Origin: Fusobacterium varium
Lineage (GTDB): Bacteria; Fusobacteriota; Fusobacteriia; Fusobacteriales; Fusobacteriaceae
Assembly: GCA_021531615.1 (NCBI GenBank)
Contig: JADYUE010000003.1
Span: 31,047-95,046, forward strand
DNA: 64,000 bases
Reading direction: 5' to 3'
Position 1 is the stretch's first letter; the number at the start of each line of letters is the position of its first letter. The notes under the pieces are model-generated. The model was not told the DNA's origin and made no database searches. It saw nothing but the letters and a program-made list of their open reading frames with translations. Below, one piece after another: positions 44,230 to 53,670 of the stretch. Both the position numbers and the translations under genes were made by a program.

Positions 44230-44967
44230 ATGGAAAAGTTAATAAAATTTTATGATGACTTAACTAATAGTGAGAAAGAGATTTTTGATTACATATTTAA
44301 TCATCAAGATGAAGTTAAAAATATGAAAATAATGGATTTAGCTAAAAAAATATTAGTTTCAAAAACATTGATAATAAATATGACCCAAAAATTAGGTTTT
44401 AGTGGATATACAGATTTTAAATATTATTTAAAATCTGGGAATATACCTAAAATAAAAAAAGATGAGTATGAAAGTATTCAATCAAATTTAAAAGAAGATA
44501 TAGAAAAAACATTTTCTTTAGTAAATACTAAGGAGATAAAAAATATAGTTAGAGAGATTCAAAAGGTAAAAACTATATATGTTGTCGCTAGAGGAACAAG
44601 TAAATCTGTAGGATCTCATTTAAATCATTTGCTTTTAACTTTAGGATTTAGATGTATATTTTTAGAAGATTATAATTTGATCACTAATGTTGCTAAAACA
44701 TTAGAAAGTAATGAGTTAGTTATTCTAATTTCTCTTTCAGGAAAGACAGATAAAGTATTGGAGATAGCTAGAATAGCAAAAATAAAAAAAACTAAAATAG
44801 TTTCTATCACTAATTTTTATAAAAACCCTTTAAGCTCATTAGCTGATTTCAAGTTATACTGTATATCAGAGCAAAAAGATACTAAAGTAAATGATAGTGC
44901 TTCTAGAATAGGAATGTATTTAATAGTTGAAATTATAATAGAAACTTTAAAGTATCAAATGACATAA
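44230..44967 (+). CDS. RpiR/MurR-family transcriptional regulator
   Basis: A protein of about 245 residues. The N-terminal helix-turn-helix ('EKEIFDYIFNHQDEVKNMK', 'KILVSKTLIINMTQKLGFSGY') and C-terminal SIS sugar-phosphate domain ('IYVVARGTSKSVGSHLNHLL', 'LISLSGKTDKVLEIA') define the RpiR family. The SIS domain senses phosphosugars. It lies just before the PTS and phospho-alpha-glucosidase genes and probably controls them in response to a sugar phosphate. I chose ATG 44230, with GAGGTG at 44221-44226, over the in-frame GTG at 44215. A terminator separates it from the PTS gene. Confidence 0.88.
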   Translation: MEKLIKFYDDLTNSEKEIFDYIFNHQDEVKNMKIMDLAKKILVSKTLIINMTQKLGFSGYTDFKYYLKSGNIPKIKKDEYESIQSNLKEDIEKTFSLVNTKEIKNIVREIQKVKTIYVVARGTSKSVGSHLNHLLLTLGFRCIFLEDYNLITNVAKTLESNELVILISLSGKTDKVLEIARIAKIKKTKIVSITNFYKNPLSSLADFKLYCISEQKDTKVNDSASRIGMYLIVEIIIETLKYQMT

Positions 44968-44990
44968 GTCATATTTTATGACTTTTTTTT
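44966..44990 (+). terminator. Terminator after the RpiR gene
   Basis: AAGTCAT pairs with ATGACTT, then T run; overlaps the stop codon. Confidence 0.75.
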
Positions 44991-45084
44991 GTAAATAGAT
45001 AACATATCATCTGTTTTAAATTGAATTACCCTTTTTCATATGCTAACATTTAGTCAACATATATATGCATAAGAGGAGGGTAAG

Positions 45085-46635
45085 ATGAAAAGTTATACTG
45101 ATAAAGTTCAAAAATTTGGTCGTTCTCTATTATTACCAATAGGTGTTATGGCTCCTATTGGAATGATTTTAGGGATTACTGGTGCTTTTGTTCAAAGTTA
45201 TATGATTGCTAAATTTCCTGTTTTAGGAAATCCAGTTATTAATGTTACATTAAAAAGTCTTAGAACAATAGCTGGAACAGTATTTGATAATATTCCTTTA
45301 TTATTTGCTATGGGAGTTGCTTATGGATTAAGTAAAAAAGATAAAGGAATAGCTGTTTTTGCATCTGTTTTAAGCTATTTAGTTTTAATAGTATCAATGA
45401 GTGTGTGTTTACAAGTAAGTGGGAATATGGCAGACTCAGCTGTAATGAGTCAAATGGGACAAATAAAAATATTAGGAATTCAAACGTTAAATATAAATGC
45501 AATGGGTGGAATTTTAGCTGGAGCAATAGCAGCTTGGGCAACTGATAAATTTTATAATCTAGAATTACCAATAGCTTTTGCTTTCTTCGCTGGAAAGAAA
45601 TCTGTATCTATAATATGTATGGGAATAATGGTAGTTATAGGAGTTGTTCTTCCTTTTATATGGCAACATTTTGTAACAGGGCTTACTGGGTTATCTGTGG
45701 TATTTTTAAGTAAATTTGGTCCTTTCTTCACTGCTGGAGGAGAAAGATTGTTTATTCCTTTTGGACTTCATCATCTATGGAATGCGTTATTTAGATTTAC
45801 AGAAGCTGGGGGAAGTTATGTAATAGATGGAACTACTTTTGTTGGAGTTGTTCCTACAATGGGAGAGATTCTTTTTAAACAAGGTCCAGATTCTCAATAT
45901 TGGTCATTGATGCCAAAATTAACTAGATTTATGGTTCAACAACAAATGCTTTGTACTATGTTTGCTTTTCCTGCTATAGCTTTAGCTATGTATAAAACTG
46001 CTTATAAAGAAAATAAGAAGATGGTAAAAGGATTGATGATTACTTGTGTAGTAACTGCACTATTAGGAAATGTAACAGAACCATTAGAATTTTCATTTGT
46101 ATTTTTATCACCAGTTCTTTATGCAATATATGCTTGCATAATAGGTTTAGGAGCGGTTTGTCTATCTTTAGCTAATGTTGCTATTGGTTATATTCGTGGA
46201 ACTATTTTTGACTTTGTAATCTTTGGATTATTATATAAAGGAACTAACTGGTTATATTTTATTATAATAGGTTTATGTCTTTCAGTAGTTACTTACTTTA
46301 TTTTTAAATGGTTTATTTTAAAATTTGATATAAAAACTCCTGGAAGAGAGGAAGCTATTTTAACTACTAATGAATTAATAAAAGAGAAGAGATATGGTGA
46401 AATTGCTAAAATTGTAATAGAAGGTTTAGGAGGAAAGGGAAATATTAAAAATGTTGACAACTGTATCACTAGATTAAGAATAGATTTAGTAGATAGTAAA
46501 TTAGTTGATCAAAAAATTCTAGAAAAATCTGGATATACAGGAATTTTCTTTCCAATGGCTAATCATATTCATTTAGTATATGGTCCTTTAGTTGAATTTG
46601 TAAGAAATGCTGTAGATGACGAGTTAAAAAAATAG
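45085..46635 (+). CDS. PTS system EIICB, alpha-glucoside/maltose type
   Basis: A 516-residue sugar phosphotransferase permease. The EIIC part (about residues 1-410) opens 'QKFGRSLLLPIGVMAPIGMILG' and contains 'LFIPFGLHHLWNALFRF' and 'TEPLEFSFVFLSP', typical of the glucose-superfamily IIC. The EIIB domain at the C-terminus has the phosphorylated Cys in 'NVDNCITRLRIDL'. No EIIA domain is present, so a separate EIIA must serve it. The gene next door is a GH4 phospho-alpha-glucosidase, making maltose-like alpha-glucosides the likely substrates. The pair resembles malB-malH of Fusobacterium mortiferum. Confidence 0.88.
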   Translation: MKSYTDKVQKFGRSLLLPIGVMAPIGMILGITGAFVQSYMIAKFPVLGNPVINVTLKSLRTIAGTVFDNIPLLFAMGVAYGLSKKDKGIAVFASVLSYLVLIVSMSVCLQVSGNMADSAVMSQMGQIKILGIQTLNINAMGGILAGAIAAWATDKFYNLELPIAFAFFAGKKSVSIICMGIMVVIGVVLPFIWQHFVTGLTGLSVVFLSKFGPFFTAGGERLFIPFGLHHLWNALFRFTEAGGSYVIDGTTFVGVVPTMGEILFKQGPDSQYWSLMPKLTRFMVQQQMLCTMFAFPAIALAMYKTAYKENKKMVKGLMITCVVTALLGNVTEPLEFSFVFLSPVLYAIYACIIGLGAVCLSLANVAIGYIRGTIFDFVIFGLLYKGTNWLYFIIIGLCLSVVTYFIFKWFILKFDIKTPGREEAILTTNELIKEKRYGEIAKIVIEGLGGKGNIKNVDNCITRLRIDLVDSKLVDQKILEKSGYTGIFFPMANHIHLVYGPLVEFVRNAVDDELKK

Positions 46636-46648
46636 AGGTGAATAATTG

Positions 46649-47974
46649 ATGAAAAGAAAAGAAAATGTGATAACAATAGCTGGAGCTGGAAGTGCAAGAG
46701 TACCTGCACTTTTAGGAAACTTAATAGAGTATAAAGAAAGATTTCCGCTAAAAAAGATAATTATGTTTGATATTGACAATGAACGTATGGTACAAATGGA
46801 AGCTTATGATAGACTTGTATTAAAAACTTATTATCCTGAAGTTGAAGTAATATTTACTACTGACCCTGATGTAGCATATAAAGATATAGACTTTGTATTT
46901 TGTCAAATGAGAGTTGGAAAAGGAGAGATGAGAAGCTTTGATGAAAAGATTCCTTTAAAATATGGACTAGTAGGGCAAGAAACTTGTGGTCCTGGAGGTT
47001 TTGCCTATGGAATGCGTTCTCTTCAAGGGATGAAAGAGATGGTGGAAAAAGTAAGAAGTTATTCAAAAGATACATGGATTTTGAACTATACTAATCCTGC
47101 TGCAATTGTTGCATTGGGACTTGACAGAATGTTTCCTGAGGATAAGAGAATTTTAAATCTATGTGATCAACCATATTCACTATTAAAATCATATGCTAAA
47201 ATTTTAGAAGTTCCACAAGAAACATTAATTCCTAAATACTTTGGTCTAAATCACTTTGGATGGTTTACAGGATTAAAAGGAACAGATGGAAAAGATTATT
47301 TTGATAAGTTAAGATTTTATTTAAGAGATCATGATTTTAAGCCTTTTAATGCTGAGCAAAGAGATAAATCATGGTTAGATACATATGTTAGAGTAAATAA
47401 ATATATGAATTATTTTGATGAGTATATACCTACAACATATTTACAATATTATATGTTTCCAACTGAGATAGTTCAAGAAAGTGATCCAAAGTTTACTAGA
47501 GCTGACGAAGCAAAATTAGGAAGAGAAAAAGAGGTATTTGAAACTTGTAAATTAGCAGAGAACAGAGAAGATATGTCTGGAATAAAAATGTTAACTAATA
47601 GTGTATTTGGAAAATTAATGGTAGAGGTTGCTGAATCAATAGCTTATGATCTAAATAATCCTTTTGTTGTAATGGTAAAAAATAATGGAATTATTCCTAA
47701 TTTTCCACAAGATGCTATTATAGAAGTTGATGGAACTATAGGTAAAGATGGAGCAAAGGGAAATTATTTTGGAGAAATTTCAACATTCTATAAAGGATTA
47801 ATGGAAAGTCAATATGCCTATGAACTTTTAACAGTTGAAGCTTTTATGGAAAAAAATTATACAAAAGCTCTTCAAGCTTTAACTCTTAATAGAACAGTAA
47901 TTGAACCAAATAAAGCAAAATTAGTTTTAGATGATTTAATGGAAAAAAATAGAGAGTATTGGTATTTAGATTAG
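46649..47974 (+). CDS. GH4 6-phospho-alpha-glucosidase
   Basis: A 441-residue glycoside hydrolase family 4 enzyme, which cleaves phosphorylated alpha-glucosides from the PTS by an NAD- and Mn-dependent redox mechanism. The NAD-binding start is 'VITIAGAGSARVPALLGNL'. The metal-binding Cys and His lie in 'NLCDQPYS' and 'GLNHFGWF' (about residues 171 and 203). 'GQETCGPGGFAYGMRS' and 'NYTNPAAIV' are also family motifs. I chose ATG 46649, 8 nt after GAGGTG; an in-frame TTG precedes it by 3 nt. It is coupled to EIICB. Alpha rather than beta specificity is judged from the Cys-Asp-Gln-Pro motif and the context. Confidence 0.88.
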   Translation: MKRKENVITIAGAGSARVPALLGNLIEYKERFPLKKIIMFDIDNERMVQMEAYDRLVLKTYYPEVEVIFTTDPDVAYKDIDFVFCQMRVGKGEMRSFDEKIPLKYGLVGQETCGPGGFAYGMRSLQGMKEMVEKVRSYSKDTWILNYTNPAAIVALGLDRMFPEDKRILNLCDQPYSLLKSYAKILEVPQETLIPKYFGLNHFGWFTGLKGTDGKDYFDKLRFYLRDHDFKPFNAEQRDKSWLDTYVRVNKYMNYFDEYIPTTYLQYYMFPTEIVQESDPKFTRADEAKLGREKEVFETCKLAENREDMSGIKMLTNSVFGKLMVEVAESIAYDLNNPFVVMVKNNGIIPNFPQDAIIEVDGTIGKDGAKGNYFGEISTFYKGLMESQYAYELLTVEAFMEKNYTKALQALTLNRTVIEPNKAKLVLDDLMEKNREYWYLD

Positions 47975-47997
47975 TTTAGAAAGTAAAAAATAAGAGT

Positions 47998-48047
47998 AAA
48001 GACATTTTTAATGTGCTATTTTTTAGTTACATTAAAAGTGTCTTTTT
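47998..48047 (+). terminator. Terminator of the phospho-alpha-glucoside operon
   Basis: A 17-bp stem (AAAGACATTTTTAATGT with ACATTAAAAGTGTCTTT, one G-T) and a 14-nt loop, then T. Confidence 0.85.
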
Positions 48048-48145
48048 ATATTTTGAGAGAAAAATTTATTTTAAATATAAAAAACTTTATTTTTTTTAAA
48101 ATAATGTGTTAAAATAGAAAAAAGTTAAAAAGGGGAGCAAAGGCA

Positions 48146-48928
48146 ATGATAAAATTAATAGTAGCAGATATGGATGGAACACTTTTAAATGATAATAATG
48201 AAATAAATGAAGAGTTTTGGGAAGTACATAAAAAATTAAAAGAAAAAGGGATAATCTTTGCAGTAGGAAGTGGTAGACAGTATCACAACTTAAAAGAGAG
48301 ATTTTCTTCTATAAAAGATGATATGTTATTTATTGCAGAGAATGGAACTTATGTAGTTTATCACGAGGAAGAACTATATATAAATACTATTGAAAAGAAA
48401 GACTTAGAAAAGATTTTAAAAATAGCTAGAAATATTGATAATTGTAAGGTTGTTTTATGTGGAAAAAACTCAGCTTATACAGAGGCAACAGAGGAAAATT
48501 TTTTAACAGAGATGAGAAAATATTATTCAGAATTAAAGCAAGTTGAAAAATTAGAAGAGGTTGAAGATGATATAATGAAAGTAGCTTTTTGTGATTTTTC
48601 AGGTTCAGAAGAGAATAGTTTTAACTATTATAAGGATTTTGACTCAAAATTTAAAGTAGTTGTATCAGGTAGAATTTGGCTTGATATTATGAAAGATGAT
48701 GCTAATAAGGGAAAAGCAGTTGAGATGGTACAGAAAAAACTTGGAATAACTTATGATGAAACAATGATTTTTGGAGATTATTTAAATGATTTAGAGATGA
48801 TGAGTATGGGAAAATATAGCTTTGCTATGGCTAATGCTCATGAAATTTTAAAGAAAAATAGTAATTATATAGCTGAAAGTAACAATGATAATGGTGTTGT
48901 AAAAGCAATAAAAGAGTATGTCTTATAA
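48146..48928 (+). CDS. Cof-type HAD-superfamily phosphatase
   Basis: A 260-residue HAD hydrolase of subfamily IIB. The nucleophile motif is 'VADMDGTLLND' at the start, motif II is the Ser in 'AVGSGRQYHN', and motifs III/IV are 'NKGKAVEMVQKKLG' and 'IFGDYLNDLEMM'. Such enzymes dephosphorylate sugar phosphates or flavin/pyridoxal phosphates; the specific substrate cannot be read. It follows the alpha-glucoside operon behind a terminator and so is probably separate. Length is normal. Confidence 0.88.
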   Translation: MIKLIVADMDGTLLNDNNEINEEFWEVHKKLKEKGIIFAVGSGRQYHNLKERFSSIKDDMLFIAENGTYVVYHEEELYINTIEKKDLEKILKIARNIDNCKVVLCGKNSAYTEATEENFLTEMRKYYSELKQVEKLEEVEDDIMKVAFCDFSGSEENSFNYYKDFDSKFKVVVSGRIWLDIMKDDANKGKAVEMVQKKLGITYDETMIFGDYLNDLEMMSMGKYSFAMANAHEILKKNSNYIAESNNDNGVVKAIKEYVL

Positions 48929-49018
48929 TTTTTTTAATTTTGTAACAATATTGACATAAACATGGAGTATAGTTAAAGCATAATAAATCTTTCCCCAAGA
49001 TGTTTTATATATAGTATT

Positions 49019-49055
49019 AAAAATAGAGCTGACGTTAAGTGCCAGCTCTATTTTT
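49019..49055. terminator. Bidirectional terminator before the antiporter gene end
   Basis: AAAAATAGAGCTG pairs with CAGCTCTATTTTT around an 11-nt loop; T runs on both strands. It ends the minus-strand antiporter transcript and anything entering from the left. Confidence 0.85.
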
Positions 49056-50226
49056 AATTTAGAAACTTTTTATATGTGTTATCTATTGCTAAAGCCCCCA
49101 ATGGAGCAGTGATTAAAATAGCTAGAACAGCAATAGTCAAAACAAGATTTCCACAGTTTAACCCCATAGCCAAAGGAATTCCACCAATAGCAGCTTGTAC
49201 AGTTGCTTTGGGAGTGTAAGCAAACATAGTGAAAAGTTTTTCCTTTTTATTCAAATTACTTCCTATTAAACAAAGAAAAACTCCAAACATTCTAAAGATT
49301 AAAACTAGAAGAATAAATATAATTGCTGTTGTACCAAAAGAGAGAGCATACTTAATATTTACAGTAGCACCAACTAAAACGAAAAGTAGAATTTCAGCAG
49401 CCACCCAAAGTTTAGAAAATTTTGAAGAGATTCTTTTAGCAAGAACTTCATAGTTTTTTAATATTCCTATACCAATACTCATTATAGATATAAGAGCTGA
49501 GAAAGGAATAAATCTGCTTAGATATATCTCTAACTCCAATAAAAGGAATGAAACACTTAATAGAATAACTATTTTTATAGAATCTCTCATATGGAAAGTT
49601 TTAAAGAATTTTATAAGTATTAGAGAGATAAGATATCCTATAATTATTCCAGTTAGAATAGCAAAGGGTACTTGTAAAAGAGCAGTTGAAGAGAAATTTC
49701 CACCTTTTTCAAAATTTAAAAAAGATGTGAAAAGTACAATTACAAAAACATCATCTACTGAAGCTCCAGCCATAACAAGTTGAGGGATACTTTTATTAGT
49801 TCCTTTTTTTGTTTCTATTAATTTTATCATTCTAGGAACAATAACTGCTGGAGAAACAGCAGCAAGAACACTTCCTAAGATAGCAGCTTCGATTATGGTA
49901 ACATTAAAAAATTTAGGTGCAATTAAAACAGTTCCTAAAATCTCTAAAGTTGCAGGAAGAAAACACATAAGAATAGCAGGACGTCCTACTTTTTTTAGAT
50001 CCTCTATATTTAGAGATAAGCCAGCTCTAGTTAAGATTATAACTAAAGCAAGTTGTCTAAGTGAGGAAGAGATATTTAGGATAGAGCTATCCAACAGATT
50101 TAAAGAGTAAGGACCTAGAATTATTCCTGTCAGTATCATTCCTAAAAGAGCAGGAAGTCTTAATTTGATAAAGATTGAACCTAATAAAAGACCAAGTAAA
50201 AATATTAAAGCTAGACTTGTTAACAT
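49054..50226 (-). CDS. CPA2-family cation:proton antiporter, fluoride-responsive
   Basis: A 390-residue membrane protein with about eleven to thirteen hydrophobic segments. Family features are 'LALIFLLGLLLGSIFIKLRLPALLGMILTG'-type N-terminal sequence, 'LTRAGLSLN', 'AAVSPAVIVPRMIKL' and the Asp pair region 'GASVDDVFVIVLF' expected to bind the cation. The last third ('TPKATVQAAIGGIPLAMG') resembles Na/H exchangers. A fluoride riboswitch with its own terminator precedes it, so it is expected to be induced by fluoride and may help export fluoride or rebalance ions during fluoride stress. AGGAGG lies before the start. Confidence 0.88.
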   Translation of the reverse strand: MLTSLALIFLLGLLLGSIFIKLRLPALLGMILTGIILGPYSLNLLDSSILNISSSLRQLALVIILTRAGLSLNIEDLKKVGRPAILMCFLPATLEILGTVLIAPKFFNVTIIEAAILGSVLAAVSPAVIVPRMIKLIETKKGTNKSIPQLVMAGASVDDVFVIVLFTSFLNFEKGGNFSSTALLQVPFAILTGIIIGYLISLILIKFFKTFHMRDSIKIVILLSVSFLLLELEIYLSRFIPFSALISIMSIGIGILKNYEVLAKRISSKFSKLWVAAEILLFVLVGATVNIKYALSFGTTAIIFILLVLIFRMFGVFLCLIGSNLNKKEKLFTMFAYTPKATVQAAIGGIPLAMGLNCGNLVLTIAVLAILITAPLGALAIDNTYKKFLN

Positions 50227-50251
50227 ATATCCTCCTAAAAATTAATAAAAT

Positions 50252-50299
50252 AAAAAAACTGATAAATTCTGCATAACAAAAAAATGCAGAAGTCATCAG
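50252..50299 (-). terminator. Fluoride riboswitch terminator (expression platform)
   Basis: On the minus strand CTGAT and TTCTGCAT pair with ATGCAGAA and ATCAG, followed by seven T. The 5' arm overlaps the 3' end of the aptamer, so ligand binding should prevent the terminator: an ON switch. Confidence 0.85.
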
Positions 50300-50346
50300 C
50301 TTAAAAGCGGTTTATGTTTAAAACAAAGGGAGACCTCATTCCCTAA
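50285..50346 (-). promoter_or_regulatory. Fluoride riboswitch aptamer (crcB motif)
   Basis: On the minus strand the sequence runs GGGAATGAGGTCTCCC, then AACCGC, AAGC and GCTGATGACTTCTGC. These match the conserved parts of fluoride aptamers: the first hairpin, the second hairpin and the 'GCTGATG' segment. GAGGTC in the first loop can pair with GACTTC (one G-T) to form the expected pseudoknot. Confidence 0.88.
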
Positions 50347-50356
50347 TTTTTCTTAA

Positions 50357-50385
50357 ATATTATCATTTTTTAATTTCTTTGTCAA
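50357..50385 (-). promoter_or_regulatory. Promoter of the fluoride riboswitch-antiporter transcript
   Basis: On the minus strand TTGACA (50380-50385), 17-nt spacer, TAATAT (50357-50362). The predicted start, near 50350, is just before the aptamer. Confidence 0.75.
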
Positions 50386-50410
50386 ACTTCAAAGGGAAAA
50401 TTTAAAAATT

Positions 50411-50438
50411 TTGATTAAATTTGAAATTGATATATAAT
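50411..50438 (+). promoter_or_regulatory. Promoter of the P1 peptidase gene
   Basis: TTGATT (50411-50416), 16-nt spacer, TATAAT (50433-50438), divergent from the riboswitch promoter. Confidence 0.6.
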
Positions 50439-50467
50439 AGAAATAGCATGATATTTGGAGGGTAGAA

Positions 50468-51502
50468 ATGGGAATTGAAAATATTAAATTAAAAATAGGA
50501 AAATTACAAAAGGGAAAGAACAACTTAATAACAGATGTAAAGGGAGTAAAAGTAGGACATAAAACCTTGGATAATGGCAATATAAAAACAGGGGTAACAG
50601 CTATAATTCCCCATAGTGATAATATCTTTAGAGAGAAATTAATCTGCTCATCATATGTGATAAATGGTTTTGGAAAAAGTGTAGGACTTGTTCAAATTAA
50701 TGAATTGGGAACTTTAGAGACTCCAATTATATTAACAAATACTTTAAGTGTAGGAACTTGTAGTACAGCCTTAGTAAAATATATGTTGAAGGAGAATGAT
50801 GATATAGGGGTAACAACAGGAACAGTTAACCCAGTAGTATGTGAGTGTAATGATGGATACTTAAATGATATTCGTGGACTTCACGTAAAAGAGGAAGATG
50901 TTTTTGATGCCATAGAAAATGCAGAAATAAACTTTAAAGAGGGAAATATTGGAGCAGGAACAGGTATGAGTTGTTATCAACTTAAAGGAGGAATAGGTTC
51001 TGCTTCTAGAGTTTTAAAGCTAGATGATAAAGAGTATACAATAGGTTCTCTTGTTCTTTCAAATTTTGGATTAAAAGAGGATCTTTTAGTAGATGGAATA
51101 AAAGTTGGAGAAAAAATTTTAGAAAAAGAGAGTGAAGAGTTAGAAAAGGGATCTATAATAATAATTTTAGCTACTGATATTCCTATGAATGAGAGACAAT
51201 TAAAAAGAATAGCTAAGAGAGTTCCAATAGGATTAGCAAGAACAGGATCTCATATAGGAAATGGAAGTGGAGATATAGTAATTGCTTTTTCTACTGCTAA
51301 TAGAATAAAACATTATGAAGATAGAGATATAGTAAGTATAAAAATAATAAATGAAAATATTATAGATAAAGTTTTTAGAGGAGTAATAGAATGTGTTGAA
51401 GAAGCTGTTATTAGTTCACTTTTACACAGTGAAAAAACAATTGGAACATCTGAACATAAAAGGGAATCATTGAAAAAATATATTGATTATTTAGTTAAAT
51501 AG
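50468..51502 (+). CDS. P1-family (S58) aminopeptidase, DmpA-like
   Basis: A 344-residue Ntn-hydrolase-like peptidase. The N-terminal 'NLITDVKGVKVGHKTLDNG' and 'GVTAIIPH' are typical, as is 'GAGTGMSCYQLKGGIGSASR'. The autoprocessing and nucleophile site is expected around the Asn-Gly-Ser in 'HIGNGSGDIVIAF', near residue 273, which would cleave the chain into alpha and beta subunits. Family members act on D- or beta-aminoacyl peptides and L-aminopeptides. It is a single gene; the substrate is unknown. Confidence 0.87.
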   Translation: MGIENIKLKIGKLQKGKNNLITDVKGVKVGHKTLDNGNIKTGVTAIIPHSDNIFREKLICSSYVINGFGKSVGLVQINELGTLETPIILTNTLSVGTCSTALVKYMLKENDDIGVTTGTVNPVVCECNDGYLNDIRGLHVKEEDVFDAIENAEINFKEGNIGAGTGMSCYQLKGGIGSASRVLKLDDKEYTIGSLVLSNFGLKEDLLVDGIKVGEKILEKESEELEKGSIIIILATDIPMNERQLKRIAKRVPIGLARTGSHIGNGSGDIVIAFSTANRIKHYEDRDIVSIKIINENIIDKVFRGVIECVEEAVISSLLHSEKTIGTSEHKRESLKKYIDYLVK

Positions 51503-51595
51503 TTACTAGAATTTCTTTAATAAATATGCTAAAATAGAAAGTCGGAAAAATTTAAAGTTATTAGTATATTTTTTTATAAATAAAAGGAGAGATAG

Positions 51596-53107
51596 ATGAA
51601 GATAGGTTTTGATCATAACAAATATCTAGAAGAGCAATCGAAGTATATCTTAGAAAGAGTTAATAATTATGATAAGTTATATTTAGAGTTTGGAGGAAAA
51701 TTATTGTTTGACCTTCACGCTAAGAGAGTACTTCCTGGTTTTGATGAAAATGCTAAAATAAAACTACTTCAAAGACTTAAAGAGAAGGTAGAGGTAGTAA
51801 TTTGTGTCTATTCTGGTGATATAGAGAGAAATAAAATCAGAGGAGACTTTGGTATTACATATGATATGGATGTTTTCAGACTTATAGACGATTTAAGAGA
51901 TTATGAACTACAAGTAAATAGTGTAGTTATAACTAGATATGATGACCAACCTGCAACAAATCTATTTATAACAAAACTAGAGCGTAGAGGTATAAAAGTA
52001 TATAAACATAGAGCTACAAAAGGTTACCCTATGGATATAGATACAATAGTAAGTGATGAAGGATATGGAAAAAATCCATATATTGAAACTACAAAACCGA
52101 TAGTAGTTGTTACTGCTCCTGGACCTGGTAGTGGAAAACTTGCTACTTGTTTAAGTCAATTATACCATGAATACAAAAGAGGAAGAGATGCAGGATATTC
52201 AAAATTTGAAACATTTCCTGTATGGAATGTACCTTTAAAACATCCTTTAAATATAGCTTATGAAGCAGCTACAGTGGATTTAAAAGATGTAAATATGATA
52301 GATCCATTCCACTTAGAAGCTTATGGAGAAACTGCTGTAAACTACAATCGTGATGTAGAAGCTTTCCCTCTTTTAAAAAGAATTATAGAAAAAATCACTG
52401 GAAAAGAATCAATCTATAAATCTCCAACAGATATGGGAGTAAATAGAGTTGGTTTTGGAATTGTTGATGATGATGTAGTTAGAGAAGCATCAAAACAAGA
52501 GATTATAAGAAGATATTTTAAAACAGGTTGTGAGTATAAAAAGGGATATGTTGATAAAGAAACATTCCAAAGAACAAAAGTTATTATGGAATTTTTAAAT
52601 CTAAAAGAGCAAGATAGAAAAGTTGTAGGAGTAGCAAGAGAAAGACTTGAAAAACTAAAAAATGAGCAAAGTGATAAAAATGGAATTTGCTCTGCAATAG
52701 CTATGGAACTTCCTGATGGAACAATAGTTACAGGTAAAAAATCTTGCTTAATGGATGCAGCATCAGCAGCAATATTAAATGCAATAAAACATTTTGCAAA
52801 CATCAATGATGAGATATTATTAATATCTCCAGTTATACTTGAACCAATTATCAATTTAAAGAGCAAAACTCTTATGAGTAAAAATGTTGCATTAGATACA
52901 GAGGAAGTATTAATTGCTCTTAGTATCTCAGCAGCAACAAACCCTATGGCACAAGTGGCTATGGAAAAACTTCATATGTTAAAAGGAACACAAGCACATT
53001 GCACAAATATCCTTGGTAAAAATGATGAGCAAACATTGAGAAAATTAGGAATAGATCTTACTTGTGATCAAGTATTCCCAACAGAAAATTTATATTATAA
53101 TGCATAA
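51596..53107 (+). CDS. DUF1846-family protein
   Basis: A 503-residue protein matching the DUF1846 family by overall length and by blocks such as '[15 protein letters not shown]' at the start, '[21 protein letters not shown]' and '[21 protein letters not shown]'. The '[11 protein letters not shown]' loop looks nucleotide-binding. Homologues occur in many anaerobes and streptococci; the biochemical function is not established to my knowledge. It has its own promoter-like upstream region and a bidirectional terminator, and appears monocistronic. Its regular codon use suggests it is well expressed. Confidence 0.85.
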   Translation: MKIGFDHNKYLEEQSKYILERVNNYDKLYLEFGGKLLFDLHAKRVLPGFDENAKIKLLQRLKEKVEVVICVYSGDIERNKIRGDFGITYDMDVFRLIDDLRDYELQVNSVVITRYDDQPATNLFITKLERRGIKVYKHRATKGYPMDIDTIVSDEGYGKNPYIETTKPIVVVTAPGPGSGKLATCLSQLYHEYKRGRDAGYSKFETFPVWNVPLKHPLNIAYEAATVDLKDVNMIDPFHLEAYGETAVNYNRDVEAFPLLKRIIEKITGKESIYKSPTDMGVNRVGFGIVDDDVVREASKQEIIRRYFKTGCEYKKGYVDKETFQRTKVIMEFLNLKEQDRKVVGVARERLEKLKNEQSDKNGICSAIAMELPDGTIVTGKKSCLMDAASAAILNAIKHFANINDEILLISPVILEPIINLKSKTLMSKNVALDTEEVLIALSISAATNPMAQVAMEKLHMLKGTQAHCTNILGKNDEQTLRKLGIDLTCDQVFPTENLYYNA

Positions 53108-53108
53108 T

Positions 53109-53149
53109 CAAAAGCACCCTTTGGTATACAGAGGGTGCTTTTGTTTTTA
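53109..53149. terminator. Bidirectional terminator between DUF1846 and glyoxalase-like genes
   Basis: CAAAAGCACCCT pairs with AGGGTGCTTTTG, with T-rich ends on both strands. Confidence 0.88.
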
Positions 53150-53515
53150 TCTTTGAGGAACTATTTCAATCCAGTAACCATCAGGATCAGTAATAAAATA
53201 GATTCCCATTGATGGATTTTCATAAGCTATACAACCCATAGCTTTATGTTTTTCATAAGCTTTATCAAAATCGTCAGTAACAAGAGCTAAATGGAACTCT
53301 TCATCTCCAAGATCATAAGCTTCCTCTCTATCTTTTAGCCAAGTTAGTTCAAGAGAGAAATTATTTTTTCCATCTCCTAAATAAACAAGAATAAAGCTAT
53401 CATCACTAGCTACTTTTCTTCTTACCTCTTTCAATCCAAGTGCTTCTTCATAAAACTTTAAGCTTTTTTCTAAATCTAAAACATTAAAATTAAAGTGATT
53501 AAATGCAAAATTCAT
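53147..53515 (-). CDS. VOC-family protein, glyoxalase I-like
   Basis: A 122-residue vicinal-oxygen-chelate protein. The four metal ligands expected for glyoxalase I are in place: His in 'FNHFNFNV', Glu in 'FSLELTWL', His in 'EFHLALV' and Glu in 'YWIEIVPQ'. 'DPDGYWIE' is a strong family signature. Glyoxalase I converts the methylglyoxal-thiol adduct to a lactoyl thioester. Fusobacteria may use another thiol cofactor than glutathione, so the exact substrate is left open. It is a single gene. Confidence 0.85.
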   Translation of the reverse strand: MNFAFNHFNFNVLDLEKSLKFYEEALGLKEVRRKVASDDSFILVYLGDGKNNFSLELTWLKDREEAYDLGDEEFHLALVTDDFDKAYEKHKAMGCIAYENPSMGIYFITDPDGYWIEIVPQR

Positions 53516-53670
53516 AAAATACCCCCTTTAATAAATTATACTTTAAAGATATACTATCTTAATTGTAAAGTCAATAAAAAATAAAGAAGAGTAAAAAAGT
53601 TTAAAATAAACATTTTAGATTTGTAAAAATCATGGTATAATATATAGTCGAAAAATAATGAGGAGGAAGA

